Below, one piece after another: positions 18,012-26,943 of a stretch of 64,000 nt of DNA (positions are counted from its first letter, which is position 1; each line of letters opens with the position of its first letter). The stretch spans positions 62,001-126,000 of the forward strand of contig JAQGNY010000010.1 of the NCBI GenBank assembly GCA_028293825.1, in the 5' to 3' direction. A program made the position numbers and the translations under genes. This stretch comes from Verrucomicrobiaceae bacterium (GTDB lineage Bacteria; Pseudomonadota; Gammaproteobacteria; Pseudomonadales; CAMLJR01). A model generated the notes under the pieces. It was not told where the DNA came from and searched no databases. It saw only the letters and a program-made list of their open reading frames with translations.

Positions 18012-19510
18012 TCTCCGCCTCCATCGGTTATTTCTTCGCAACCATTTTGGTGACGCTCGGTATCACGGTTTGGGCTGCACGCCGCAATACCGGTCGGGCC
18101 TCGTTCTATGCCGCTGAAGGCAAAATTACCGGCACCCAAAACGGCTTCGCGATTGCCGGCGATTACATGTCGGCTGGCACAGTGCTCGGTATCGTCGGCC
18201 TGTATTCGTTAATCGGTGTCGATGTGTCGCTGTACTTCATCGCGCCGATGGGCGGATTGTGCCTCGGTCTCGCGCTATTGGTCAGCCCGTTGCGCAGACT
18301 GGGCCGCTTCACGCTCGGCGATGTGGTGCAAGCGCGACTTAACGATTCACGCATGCGTTTGGTGCTCGGCGCCTGCACGATCACGATTTCGCTGATCAAC
18401 CTGGTCGCGCAGATGGTCGGCGCTGGTGGTTTGATTTCTATCGTATTTGGTTTGCCGTTTAACTTGGCTGTGGTTGTGGTCGGCACGCTGATGACGATTT
18501 ACGTCGTGTTTGGCGGCATGCTGGCGGCGACGTGGGTACAAATCATCAAGGCGACCATTCTGGTCGGCGCGGTGCTGGTGTTATCCGCCTTGTGTGTCAG
18601 CCGCGCTGGCGGGCTGGGCGCGCTATATGCACATGCGGATTCGCTGCAACCGGCAGGAAAAAAGCTGTTCGATTTCGGTACGCTGCATCTTGGTTTGTTT
18701 TCGTCGATCTCGCTGGCGATTGGTTCGGTGGCCGGCATGATGAGCATGCCGCATCTGCTGATCCGCTTTTTTACCGTGCCTAACGAGGCGGAAGCACGGC
18801 GCTCCTCGCTGGTAGGAACGCTGTTGATCGGTTGCACGATGGGATTGGTGTTTCTGATCGTCAGCCCTGCGGGACTGGCTTACGTTGCAGGCGATCCATC
18901 CTACCGCGACGCTTCCGGCGCTATAGCGGGCGGCTCGAACATGATCACGCTGCACTTGGCGCGAGCGATGGGCGGCGAGGTGCTGTTCGGCGTAATGAGC
19001 GCGGTGGCGTTTTCGACCATTCTCGCGGTTGTCGCCGGCCTCACCATTTCGATTTCATCGGCGACCTCGCACGATTTATTTGTCGCGCTGCGTAAAAATA
19101 AACCGCTGTCCGAGCGTGGCGAGCTGAACGTGTTTCGGATCGCCGCGTTTCTGACCTCAGCGGCGGCGGTGGGACTGGCGGTGGTGTTTCAACACGAAAA
19201 CCTTACCTTCCTGATCGTGATGGGATCGAGCGTCGCGGCGAGCACGACATTTCCGCTGCTGATGCTTGCCATCTATTGGCGCGGTTTGACCGCTCAGGGT
19301 GCGATTGCGGCGGGCGTGGTGGGTTTGGTGTCGAGCGTGGGCCTGATCGTGTTAAGTCCAGCGTTTTGGGTGAAGGTGCTGGGCTTTGCCGAGCCGGTAT
19401 TTCCGTCTGACTACCCAGCGTTAGTCTCCATGCCGCTCGCGTTTGCTGCAGCTTGGTTGGTGTCGCAGGCGACTGCATCGCGAACACTGGTGGCGTCTTC
19501 TGCTGCTTGA
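18008..19510 (+). CDS. Sodium:solute symporter (SSS family, ActP-like)
   Basis: A 500-residue inner-membrane transporter with about 13 hydrophobic segments. The N-terminal FYAAEGKITGTQNGFAIAGDYMSAGTVLG block is typical of acetate/organic-anion SSS carriers. In this setting it may import the pathway substrate or a carboxylate intermediate; this is inferred only from position. It is translationally coupled to the small protein ahead. The first downstream SDR starts 67 bases later. Confidence 0.9.
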   Translation: MISASIGYFFATILVTLGITVWAARRNTGRASFYAAEGKITGTQNGFAIAGDYMSAGTVLGIVGLYSLIGVDVSLYFIAPMGGLCLGLALLVSPLRRLGRFTLGDVVQARLNDSRMRLVLGACTITISLINLVAQMVGAGGLISIVFGLPFNLAVVVVGTLMTIYVVFGGMLAATWVQIIKATILVGAVLVLSALCVSRAGGLGALYAHADSLQPAGKKLFDFGTLHLGLFSSISLAIGSVAGMMSMPHLLIRFFTVPNEAEARRSSLVGTLLIGCTMGLVFLIVSPAGLAYVAGDPSYRDASGAIAGGSNMITLHLARAMGGEVLFGVMSAVAFSTILAVVAGLTISISSATSHDLFVALRKNKPLSERGELNVFRIAAFLTSAAAVGLAVVFQHENLTFLIVMGSSVAASTTFPLLMLAIYWRGLTAQGAIAAGVVGLVSSVGLIVLSPAFWVKVLGFAEPVFPSDYPALVSMPLAFAAAWLVSQATASRTLVASSAA

Positions 19511-19577
19511 AGCATGCTGTGAATTGATACTCCGTTAATCGGTCGCTAAGACCGCCAAATAAGAGATGGATGTTGCG

Positions 19578-20336
19578 ATGACTCAAAGACTCAAGAATAA
19601 AGTGGCGTTAATCACTGGTACCGGCGGCGGTCAAGGCCGCGCTGCGGTATTGCGCTTTGCGGCCGAGGGCGCGCTGATCGTCGGTTGCGACGTGAAAGCC
19701 GATGGCAATCGCGAAACGGTTGAATTGGTGAAAGCTGCAGGCGGCTCCATCGTGACGATGGAACCAGTCGACCTCGGCGATCCCGAGCAGGCCAAGAAAT
19801 GGGTTGAGGAGGCCGTCGCTGTGCATGGTCGCGTTGATATTCTCTACAACAATGCGTCGGCCGCGCGCTTCGCGCCGATCGAATCGTTCCCCATCGAAGA
19901 TTGGCAGTTCACCATTCGCAATGAATTGGATTTGGTGTTCTACGTCACTCGCTTTGCCTGGGAGCACTTGGTCAAGCAGGGCGGCGTCATCATCAACACG
20001 GCGTCGGTTGCGGGCATGAAGGCCGGTGCAGTGGGCGGCACCGCGCACGGCGCGACCAAGGGTGCAGTGATTGCGCTGACGATGCAGTGGGCTATGGAAG
20101 GTGCGCCGCATGGCATTCGCGTCAATACCATCAGCCCCGGTGTGGTCGAGTCTCCCGGCACCGCGCCGTTGCTGGCCGATCCGGCGTTTCGCTCGATGTT
20201 GTTGGCGCGCAATCTGATTTCGCGTGCCGGTGTGCCGGAAGATATCTCGGGCGTGGCGGCATTTCTGGCCAGCGACGATGCCGCGTATATCACCGGCGCC
20301 AATATTGTCGTCGATGGCGGACGTATCGCCTGGTAA
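19578..20336 (+). CDS. Short-chain dehydrogenase-like protein with His in place of catalytic Tyr
   Basis: A 252-residue SDR fold. The coenzyme motif TGTGGGQG is at residues 13-20, and the NNAS variant of NNAG at about 91-94. Ser143 and Lys161 of the active site are present, but the usual Tyr is His157 (CAC at 20046-20048), giving HGATK instead of YxxxK. It may use an altered mechanism, or only bind a ligand. The ATG at 19578 matches SDR starts; the in-frame ATG at 19566 would add four residues. It sits in a run with a second SDR and an azoreductase. Confidence 0.85.
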   Translation: MTQRLKNKVALITGTGGGQGRAAVLRFAAEGALIVGCDVKADGNRETVELVKAAGGSIVTMEPVDLGDPEQAKKWVEEAVAVHGRVDILYNNASAARFAPIESFPIEDWQFTIRNELDLVFYVTRFAWEHLVKQGGVIINTASVAGMKAGAVGGTAHGATKGAVIALTMQWAMEGAPHGIRVNTISPGVVESPGTAPLLADPAFRSMLLARNLISRAGVPEDISGVAAFLASDDAAYITGANIVVDGGRIAW

Positions 20337-20433
20337 GCCTTAAGCTGCTGCGCTTGCCGATGGCAGCTACTGTTGGCGCGACCCTCAACAGATTCGTTTA
20401 AAGCTAATTCAACAGTTCGTAGTGGAGTTCAAG

Positions 20434-21192
20434 ATGAGTGATTTGTTTTCAGTGAAAGGTAAAGTGGCGCTGGTTACCGGCGGCACCAGCGGCATCGGCC
20501 AGATGATCGCTCGCGGTTTGGTCGAAAACGGCGCGCGCACTTACATCGTCGGTCGCAGTGTGCAGACCTGCACCGATGCGGCTAAAGAATTGTCGCAGTA
20601 CGGCGAGTGCCTGCCATTGCCGGGCGACCTGTCGACCATGGCCGGGGTGGAGGCCGTCATCGCCGCTCTGTGCGCGAAAGAAAAGCAGCTCGATATTCTG
20701 GTCAACAATGCCGGTGCGATGTACGACGCGCCGCTCGATGAGTTCACCGAAGAGGGTTGGGACAGCATCATCGATCTCAACCTGAAGTCGGTGTTCTTCC
20801 TGTCGCAAAAAGCGCTGCCGTTACTGCGCGCGGCGGTTGCCGCCAATGAACAGGCTAGCGTGATCAATATCGGTTCGGTCGGCGGCTTGCGGGTCGGCCC
20901 GAAAGAAAACTATTCCTATCAAGCGGCGAAGGCCGGCCTGCACCATCTGACCGGCTCGTTGGCCAAGCGTCTTGGCCCGGAGAACATTATCGTCAACGCG
21001 ATCGCGCCCGGCTTTTTCGAGTCGCGCCTGACCAGTGCCAAAGACCTGCCGCCAGCTGTGTTGCAGATGGTGCCGCGCCGCCGCATGGGCAATCCCGACG
21101 ACATCGTCGGTGCAGTGATTTATCTGAGTTCGCGCGCGGCGTCGTTTGTCGCCGGTGCGGTGATTCCAGTTTCTGGCGGTATGACGCTGTAA
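20434..21192 (+). CDS. Short-chain dehydrogenase/reductase (RhlG-like)
   Basis: A 252-residue NAD(P)-dependent oxidoreductase. Motifs: TGGTSGIG (coenzyme), NNAG, active-site Ser in NIGSVGG and YSYQAAK carrying the Tyr/Lys pair. The long loop with KENYSYQAAKAGLHHL resembles RhlG-type SDRs. It probably oxidises a hydroxyl introduced by a P450, or reduces the ketone. GGAG at 20424-20427 is six bases from the ATG. A close relative lies at 37871-38647. Confidence 0.9.
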   Translation: MSDLFSVKGKVALVTGGTSGIGQMIARGLVENGARTYIVGRSVQTCTDAAKELSQYGECLPLPGDLSTMAGVEAVIAALCAKEKQLDILVNNAGAMYDAPLDEFTEEGWDSIIDLNLKSVFFLSQKALPLLRAAVAANEQASVINIGSVGGLRVGPKENYSYQAAKAGLHHLTGSLAKRLGPENIIVNAIAPGFFESRLTSAKDLPPAVLQMVPRRRMGNPDDIVGAVIYLSSRAASFVAGAVIPVSGGMTL

Positions 21193-21206
21193 AGCAGAGG
21201 TAGTTA

Positions 21207-21824
21207 ATGGCTAAGGTATTGGTTTTAAATTCCAGCGCGAAGCTGAAAGGCTCGATCAGTCGCCAATTGGTCGACGAGTTTATCGAGTTGGCCAAAAGCA
21301 ACGGCCATCAGCACGAATTCACCATTCGCGATTTGGCGCACGATCCAGTGCCGGTTTTGCACAGCGGTATCGTCGATGCCATCCGCACCAAGCCCGACGA
21401 TTTGACCCCGGAGCAGCGCACCGCCACCGCACTGTCCGAGCAATTGATCGGCGAGCTGAAAGCAGCGGATTTCATCGTCATCGGCGCGCCGATTTACAAC
21501 TGGAGTATTCCGGCGGCGTTGAAAGCGTGGATCGACCAGGTCACCCGTATCGGCCAAACGTTTCGTTACGGCGGCACGGGTGTGGAAGGAATGTTGGGTG
21601 GCAAACCCGCTTTGGTTATTCTGTCGCGCGGCGGTCTTTACGATAGCCCTGAGCGCGCGGCGGTTGATTATCAAAAGCCATATTTGGCGACAGTCCTCAA
21701 CGTGATCGGCTTAAAACCTACTTTCGTCACGGCGGAAGGGTCGTTGATGGGCGAAGACGCGTTCACCCCGCGTTTAGCGGCCGCGCGCGCGGCAGTTGCC
21801 GAAGCAGCGGCGAGCCTGAAATAA
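21207..21824 (+). CDS. azoR: FMN-dependent NADH:quinone oxidoreductase / azoreductase
   Basis: A 205-residue flavodoxin-like enzyme of the AzoR family. It starts KVLVLNSSAKLKGSISRQL (phosphate-binding loop for FMN), with GAPIYNWSIPAALKAWIDQV and LSRGGLYD in the family positions. It reduces quinones and azo bonds in the cytoplasm. In a catabolic cluster it may detoxify quinones from aromatic intermediates. It lies 14 bases after the SDR stop and ends at a strong terminator. Confidence 0.93.
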   Translation: MAKVLVLNSSAKLKGSISRQLVDEFIELAKSNGHQHEFTIRDLAHDPVPVLHSGIVDAIRTKPDDLTPEQRTATALSEQLIGELKAADFIVIGAPIYNWSIPAALKAWIDQVTRIGQTFRYGGTGVEGMLGGKPALVILSRGGLYDSPERAAVDYQKPYLATVLNVIGLKPTFVTAEGSLMGEDAFTPRLAAARAAVAEAAASLK

Positions 21825-21840
21825 GCGTTATTGGCGGCAA

Positions 21841-21870
21841 ACAAAAAGGCACCCTCGGGTGCCTTTTTGT
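21841..21870. terminator. Bidirectional terminator between convergent genes
   Basis: Near-perfect hairpin with 13 pairs, AAAAAGGCACCC opposite GGGTGCCTTTTT. Flanking A and T runs let it work in both directions, for azoR (plus) and the kinase-like gene ending at 21894 (minus). Confidence 0.9.
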
Positions 21871-21893
21871 TGTCTGCGATTTTAGCTATTGAA

Positions 21894-23051
21894 TTATTTC
21901 GCCACCGCTGCCTGTTCGGCTTCGAGTCGCTTCAGCGTGTCGTGATCCGCCGCAGCGGTATAGAAGCGCTCGACCGATGGCATCGTGGTTTGACCCCACT
22001 TATCCAGGTTGGTGATCCACGCCACCATGCCCCACATCGGCCATACCCGGTATTCGTCCCATAGTTTTTCAAAGCTAAGGCGGCCGCCGGCGCCATGGAC
22101 TTCAAGCCGGTCGAGGTAATGCTGCAACAGCTCGCGCTCGGCTTTGCGGCGATCCTCGACGGTGAGCGATCCGACCAGGAAGTAGGTGAGATCGCGCCAC
22201 GGATGGCCGGCGGTGATCAGCTGAAAATCGATAAAGATACGGGTGCCATCAGGTCTAAAGTAACTGTTGCCGAGGTGCGAGTCGCCATGGATCAGGCAGC
22301 GCGGCATGGTTTCGCGACGCTCGTGCGCGACCAGTAGTTTGAAGGCGCGACCGAGATGTTCTGGATCGTCGAGCAACCATTGCGGCAGCAGCGCGCGAAA
22401 CTCGGGGCTCTCAAGGTTCAAGTACATGTATTTCGATAAGTGATTGAACAGGTCCGAGTCGGGCGCGCCTTCGCTCATCGCAACATTTATCCAATTATTG
22501 TTCTGCAGTTTGTCCCACAGCCCGGCGTGCAGTGCGGCGAAGCCATCCAGCGCTTTGCGCGCGCCTTCAATGCTGATCGGACGCGTGCTGTGGCCGAAGG
22601 TGCCGCCCTCCACGATCAAGTCTTCCAGAATCACCAACCCTTGCGGGTGTTCGCCTTTGACGGCATCGCCTTCGTCCCAGTCGGCGAAATAACAGACCGG
22701 CGCCGGCACGCCGATATCGTCGCGAATGTGCCGATAAAACTGCGCTTCCACCTTACAGGCATCGCTGCTGAGCGGGTCGCCGGATAGATTTGCCTTTAAA
22801 CAAACTTGTTTAGGTATGCCGCACAACTGCCCGGCAGCGTTGAATTCCAACTCCAGTCGCAACTTGGTGGTGTGGCTGCTGATGACTTCAACCACCCGCA
22901 TTTGCTCAACGACGAGATCGGGGTAGCGTTGTTGCAGCGTGCGGTTCAGCCAGTCGCGCGTGATTTGATCGACGCGCGTTGGCAGTTTTTCAGTACGGGG
23001 TATGTAGTCGGTAATGCGGCCGCCGGCCGCGCTGGTTTTAGTCGTGCTCAT
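21894..23051 (-). CDS. APH/EcKL-family phosphotransferase
   Basis: A 385-residue kinase-like protein. The catalytic loop is LIHGDSHLGNSYF (Brenner-type HxDxxxxN) and the metal-binding block is FIDFQL. An LEDL hinge (VILEDLIVEGG) is present. Relatives annotated as phosphotransferase or ecdysteroid-kinase-like proteins occur in sterol and terpenoid catabolic clusters. It may phosphorylate a hydroxylated intermediate, but the substrate is unknown. A second, distantly similar copy is at 28889-30001. Confidence 0.85.
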   Translation of the reverse strand: MSTTKTSAAGGRITDYIPRTEKLPTRVDQITRDWLNRTLQQRYPDLVVEQMRVVEVISSHTTKLRLELEFNAAGQLCGIPKQVCLKANLSGDPLSSDACKVEAQFYRHIRDDIGVPAPVCYFADWDEGDAVKGEHPQGLVILEDLIVEGGTFGHSTRPISIEGARKALDGFAALHAGLWDKLQNNNWINVAMSEGAPDSDLFNHLSKYMYLNLESPEFRALLPQWLLDDPEHLGRAFKLLVAHERRETMPRCLIHGDSHLGNSYFRPDGTRIFIDFQLITAGHPWRDLTYFLVGSLTVEDRRKAERELLQHYLDRLEVHGAGGRLSFEKLWDEYRVWPMWGMVAWITNLDKWGQTTMPSVERFYTAAADHDTLKRLEAEQAAVAK

Positions 23052-23085
23052 GGGGGTGCCTCACAGACGGATATTTTTATGTTTT

Positions 23086-23111
23086 AAATGACCTGAGTTC
23101 GCAGGTCATTT
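23086..23111. terminator. Hairpin between hydrolase and kinase genes
   Basis: Perfect ten-pair stem AAATGACCTG/CAGGTCATTT with a six-base loop. It lies downstream of the minus-strand hydrolase ending at 23141 and upstream of the kinase-like gene. It may terminate the hydrolase message. Confidence 0.5.
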
Positions 23112-23140
23112 TAAGTCCGTTGGCTTGCAATAGCTGCTAC

Positions 23141-24064
23141 TTATGCTTGACGAATAGGCAAACTGCGCATCCAGCTATCGAGACGATTCCACAGCGTAAA
23201 GCGGATCGGCGCGAAGTTATGGATGTGCGCCGTGTTCGGCAAGGTCAGCACGGTGACGTCATTGGCGGCGGTGAAATAAGTCGCCTCGCGCAGCGGTTCC
23301 GGGCTGACATCGATTTCCGAGTAAATCAGAAATACCGGGCTGGTAGTGGCGCGCGCTTCGGCGGCAACTATTTCCGGCACTAGCGCATCGCGTCCCATGC
23401 AGGCGGGGCTGAAAGTGCCGGCGGCTTCATCCAGTTCGATGACATCCTGCGGCACATCGGGCGTGTAAAAAAACGTGCGCATGCCCGCGCGCGGCGATGA
23501 CAGATAACCGCTGACTTTGGTCGCTTCGGCGAGATCGGCAGGATCGACGTCGAGCAATTGCAGGCCGATATTGGTCCAGCCCATCACCACCAGTCGATCG
23601 AAGGAATGGAATTTCCCCTGTTGCGTGATCGCCATCATGCCGCCCATCGAGTGGCCAAAGCCGGTCACGGTGATATCGGCAATCGGGCTCAATCCCAACC
23701 ATTGTCCAGCGCGCAAACCGGCGAGTGTTTGCTGTAGCGCGTGCTCGTTGGCGGCGGCGGCAATCGCGCGAGACATTTGCGATTCCGGGTCCGGCTTGCT
23801 GCTTTTGCCCATGCCGAGATGATCGACAGCGAGCACGAAATAGCCTTTTTTCGTGAAGTATTCGGCGAAGCTGTAGTCGGCTTTGCCGGGAAAGTTGGGA
23901 TGATAATAAGTGCGCGTGTAACCGCCGCCAGCGAGACAGAACAGCAACTCAACAGGCTGACCGGCGGTCACTTCATCGGGGGCCAGCAGCGTGCCGGAAA
24001 CATGTTGTGGCTGGGTAAATGGGCCTAACGAGGTGACATCGAATTCAACTTCTACGCTGCGCAT
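23141..24064 (-). CDS. Alpha/beta hydrolase
   Basis: A 307-residue hydrolase with the nucleophile elbow GHSMGG and a C-terminal histidine in LPNTAHIHNF. The oxyanion-side block is CLAGGGYTRTYYHP. Family members hydrolyse esters, lactones or C-C bonds. A ring-lactone or ester substrate is plausible in this cluster but unproven. AAGGAGC sits seven bases ahead of the ATG. The preceding P450 operon ends at a terminator just upstream, so it may have its own promoter. Confidence 0.85.
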   Translation of the reverse strand: MRSVEVEFDVTSLGPFTQPQHVSGTLLAPDEVTAGQPVELLFCLAGGGYTRTYYHPNFPGKADYSFAEYFTKKGYFVLAVDHLGMGKSSKPDPESQMSRAIAAAANEHALQQTLAGLRAGQWLGLSPIADITVTGFGHSMGGMMAITQQGKFHSFDRLVVMGWTNIGLQLLDVDPADLAEATKVSGYLSSPRAGMRTFFYTPDVPQDVIELDEAAGTFSPACMGRDALVPEIVAAEARATTSPVFLIYSEIDVSPEPLREATYFTAANDVTVLTLPNTAHIHNFAPIRFTLWNRLDSWMRSLPIRQA

Positions 24065-24112
24065 TGCGGCGCTCCTTAATGATTTCGCAGGATTTTATCG
24101 GGAAGTAAAAAA

Positions 24113-24137
24113 GGGCGGTTGCTTGCAGCAACCGCCC
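24113..24137 (-). terminator. Terminator of the minus-strand P450 operon
   Basis: Ten perfect pairs, GGGCGGTTGC/GCAACCGCCC, loop of five. Read on the minus strand it is followed by a T run. It lies 36 bases after the P450 stop. Confidence 0.85.
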
Positions 24138-24172
24138 TGGAACCGAATTGCTTATTTCAGCTGCTGGCGCGA

Positions 24173-25393
24173 TTAACCCCAGACCAGCGGCAGCGACTCG
24201 ACGTGGATAACGCCGCCGGCGCGGAACGGTACGACCGCGCCGGGCGCCAAGCGGAAGGGCGGTAGTACGGCAAGCACTTCCTCCAACGCGATAAGCAATT
24301 CGCGCCGGGCCAGATTGGCGCCGAGACAGCGATGCGAGCCGTAACCGAATGTCACATGCGTGGCACCGCGATCGAAGCGCACTTCGTTCGGGTTTTTATA
24401 CTGCGTGGGATCGCGTCCGGCCAGTGGCGTGGTCATGGCGACCTTGTCGCCCGGCAGGATGCTAACGCCGTGAATTTCGGTTTGCTTGGTGCAAATGCGG
24501 AATGTGGTCACTGCCGAATAGGCGCGCAGCATTTCTTCCATCGCCGCCGGAATTAACGCCGGATTGTCGCGCAGTTGCTGCTGGTGTTCGGGGTGAGTTG
24601 CCAGATGATGGAAGTGCAGACCCAGGTTGGACGCGACGGTATCGAGACCGCCGACGTACAGGTTGAAGCAGTGTCCGAGGATTTCGTCATCGGTAATCGG
24701 CTCGCCGTCGATGGTGATCTGGATGGCGTTGCTGATCAGGTCGGTGCCGAGGTTTTTCCGGCGTTCTTTGATTACGTCCTGCAGAAAGTGTTTGACCTCG
24801 CGCGTCGCATCCGCACGCACGGTTTGATCGGCGACGTGCAGCAGCTTGTGCTCCCACGCCAGGAAGTGATCCATTTCCGCCTGCGGTAAGCCAAACAATT
24901 CCAGAAAGATAATCGCCGGGAAGGGCACTGCAAACTCGGCGGCAAAATCGCATTCGGTGCGACCTTTAAAGCGTGCGGCCAATTCGCGCGCGCGATCGCG
25001 CACCTTGACGGTCAATTCGGCCATACGGCGCGGCGCGAACAGCGGATTCAACACTTGCCGAAAGGCGCCGTGGCGTGGTGGCTCCAATTCGGTGGGAATC
25101 AGGCTCCAGCTTTCTCCGAGCAGCGCGGCAAAGCCGCTGAAGCCTTTCTTGGTGAAATGCTCCTCATCCATGTAAACCGCTTTTAAATCCTCCGCCCGGC
25201 GCAACACCCACGCGCCGACATTGCCGGGATAGACATTCGAGCCGTAGGCGATTTCCGGCCACGTGTTATGTACATCGGCAACCAGCGTGTCAAACGGGTT
25301 TTCGTAGATGGTTTTACGTTCGGACAGCGGGTAATACCGCACCAGTTCGGCTGGAACATGAGCGGGGATTGGTGCAACGGTTTGTTCGGTCAT
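24173..25393 (-). CDS. Cytochrome P450, P450cam-like (third)
   Basis: A 406-residue P450 related to the tandem pair but clearly diverged. I helix GGLDTVAS, K helix EEMLR, heme motif FGYGSHRCLG with Cys356, and a C-terminus ending LPLVWG exactly as in the CYP101 style. The TELEPPRHGAFR block replaces the TDPPMHG of the other two. It lies 34 bases after the luciferase-like gene on the same strand, so the two are probably co-transcribed and may act in sequence on one substrate. Confidence 0.95.
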   Translation of the reverse strand: MTEQTVAPIPAHVPAELVRYYPLSERKTIYENPFDTLVADVHNTWPEIAYGSNVYPGNVGAWVLRRAEDLKAVYMDEEHFTKKGFSGFAALLGESWSLIPTELEPPRHGAFRQVLNPLFAPRRMAELTVKVRDRARELAARFKGRTECDFAAEFAVPFPAIIFLELFGLPQAEMDHFLAWEHKLLHVADQTVRADATREVKHFLQDVIKERRKNLGTDLISNAIQITIDGEPITDDEILGHCFNLYVGGLDTVASNLGLHFHHLATHPEHQQQLRDNPALIPAAMEEMLRAYSAVTTFRICTKQTEIHGVSILPGDKVAMTTPLAGRDPTQYKNPNEVRFDRGATHVTFGYGSHRCLGANLARRELLIALEEVLAVLPPFRLAPGAVVPFRAGGVIHVESLPLVWG

Positions 25394-25427
25394 TCAATTC
25401 ACCAAGTGGCTGAGTGAAAGGTCAGCG

Positions 25428-26348
25428 TTAGCTGACCTTCGGCATGATCTCTTCGGCGACCCATTGCATGCGATCCATGTAGGAGTTGAGGCCGTCGAGT
25501 TTGGGCAGTGGCACGATGGTTTCGGTCACGCCGAGCTGTTTCAGCCAGCCGATCTGGTCGATGATCTTCTGCACATCCCAGTTGCCGGGTGCACGTGGGT
25601 CGTCGAGGATTTCATGATGCGCGCCGACGTTGAGCATTTCCAATGCAAAGAAGATATCCAGCGGGCGGCCGTTATGCTCGGGCTGCGAGCGGATATAGTC
25701 GATGCACTCCGGGAATTTCTCCGGTGGGGTGCGGAACGGCGACCAGCCGTTGCCGAAACGGGCGACGCGGCGCAGCACGGGTTCAGCATCGCCGCCAAAC
25801 CATATTGGCAAATACGGCTTTTGCACCGGCTTCGGCGCGAAGCCAATATTTTTGAACGACACGTACTTGCCTTCGTAGGCGGGCGACTCTTTGGTCCACA
25901 GTTCGATCATCGCGGCGATGTACTCATCGGCCATCGCGCCGCGCTCGTGGAAGTTCACGCCGAGCATGTCGAACTCTTCTTTCAGCCAGCCCACGCCGAA
26001 CAATGCACAGGCACGGCCGCCGCTGAGGAAATCGAGCGTCGACCAGGCTTTGGCCTGCACGATCGGGTTTTGCAACGGCAGAATGCTGACCGACGACATC
26101 AGCTTCATGCGCTTGGTATGACCGGCGAAAAACGCCAGAGCCACGGCGACATGGAAATAGTGATCGCCGGACAGGCCGATGTGCTCGTTCGGTACGATGA
26201 AGTGTTCGCCGAGCATGCATTTGTAGAAACCGAGCGCGTCGGCTTTTTCCAGAATGTTCGCGATGTCGGAACCGACCAGCGAGTATTCCCACGGTTGCGA
26301 CATTGCCGCCACGTGCATCGAATTCGGTACGCCAATATTTATTTTCAT
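25428..26348 (-). CDS. LLM-class flavin-dependent oxidoreductase
   Basis: A 306-residue TIM-barrel protein of the bacterial luciferase/F420 family. It starts MKINIGVPNS and includes LGEHFIVP, ALFGVGWLKEEFDMLGV and PIWFGGDAEPVLRRVA blocks of TIGR03619-like members. Such enzymes use FMNH2 or F420 for monooxygenation or hydride transfer. A Baeyer-Villiger-type or dehydrogenation step is possible. No F420 synthesis genes are seen here, so FMN is more likely. Confidence 0.88.
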   Translation of the reverse strand: MKINIGVPNSMHVAAMSQPWEYSLVGSDIANILEKADALGFYKCMLGEHFIVPNEHIGLSGDHYFHVAVALAFFAGHTKRMKLMSSVSILPLQNPIVQAKAWSTLDFLSGGRACALFGVGWLKEEFDMLGVNFHERGAMADEYIAAMIELWTKESPAYEGKYVSFKNIGFAPKPVQKPYLPIWFGGDAEPVLRRVARFGNGWSPFRTPPEKFPECIDYIRSQPEHNGRPLDIFFALEMLNVGAHHEILDDPRAPGNWDVQKIIDQIGWLKQLGVTETIVPLPKLDGLNSYMDRMQWVAEEIMPKVS

Positions 26349-26535
26349 AGTGCCCCCAGTGGTCTGAAGTGACGTTCGTTAAGTTCGTTGCCCGCATCGC
26401 GAGCGTCTTTATTGCAATGGATCAGCTGCGATAAATCAGTTTCGATGAATTCAGCTGCGAGGGATCGGCAGCCTGTCTGCTGAATTAATAGGAGAAGCTA
26501 CCACGCGCTACCGTAAGCAACGCGTGGATTGAGTC

Positions 26536-26943
26536 TTAGGCTTTGTCTTTGTTTTCGAGCAGGGTTTGGGCTTTTTTCTTGCCGGCTTCGATGCCCTGAC
26601 GCACGGCGGTCGCGTTGCCCCAGCCGCAGTAATACGCCAATTGCAATACAACTTCTTGCAGTGCGTTATCGTCGAGTTCTTTATTGACGATGGCGCCGGC
26701 AACTTGGAATTCGATCAAATCCGGGCGGCCGAGCATGGCGGTCGCGCCCAACACCAGCAGACGGCGGTCGCGGATCGACAGGTGCGGACGGTTCCACACT
26801 TCGCCGAACAGCGTGTCGATGGTGGTTTGGACGTAGGGTTCGTGTGCCAGCGTTGCCATTGGCGCCGAGGTGCCCGGGCCATAAACAGCTTCGATTACGG
26901 CGAGTGCTTCTTTGCGTTTTGCTTGGTCGATTGGATCGCTCAT
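26536..26943 (-). CDS. Carboxymuconolactone decarboxylase-family protein
   Basis: A 135-residue helical protein starting MSDPIDQAKRK. It has the conserved block RPHLSIRDRRLLVLGATAML and a C-terminal GWGNATAVRQGIEAG stretch typical of CMD-family members; the AhpD-type CxxC is absent. The longer reading frame to 27126 is not supported, because the ATG at 26943 overlaps the stop of the upstream gene by one base. It may act as a decarboxylase or lactone hydrolase in the pathway. Confidence 0.87.
   Translation of the reverse strand: MSDPIDQAKRKEALAVIEAVYGPGTSAPMATLAHEPYVQTTIDTLFGEVWNRPHLSIRDRRLLVLGATAMLGRPDLIEFQVAGAIVNKELDDNALQEVVLQLAYYCGWGNATAVRQGIEAGKKKAQTLLENKDKA

Noticed and set aside
25464-26372. 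302-codon open frame antisense to the luciferase-like gene
   Set aside because: Shadow frame produced by high GC at third codon positions of the real gene; composition is His/Arg/Gln-rich without motifs.
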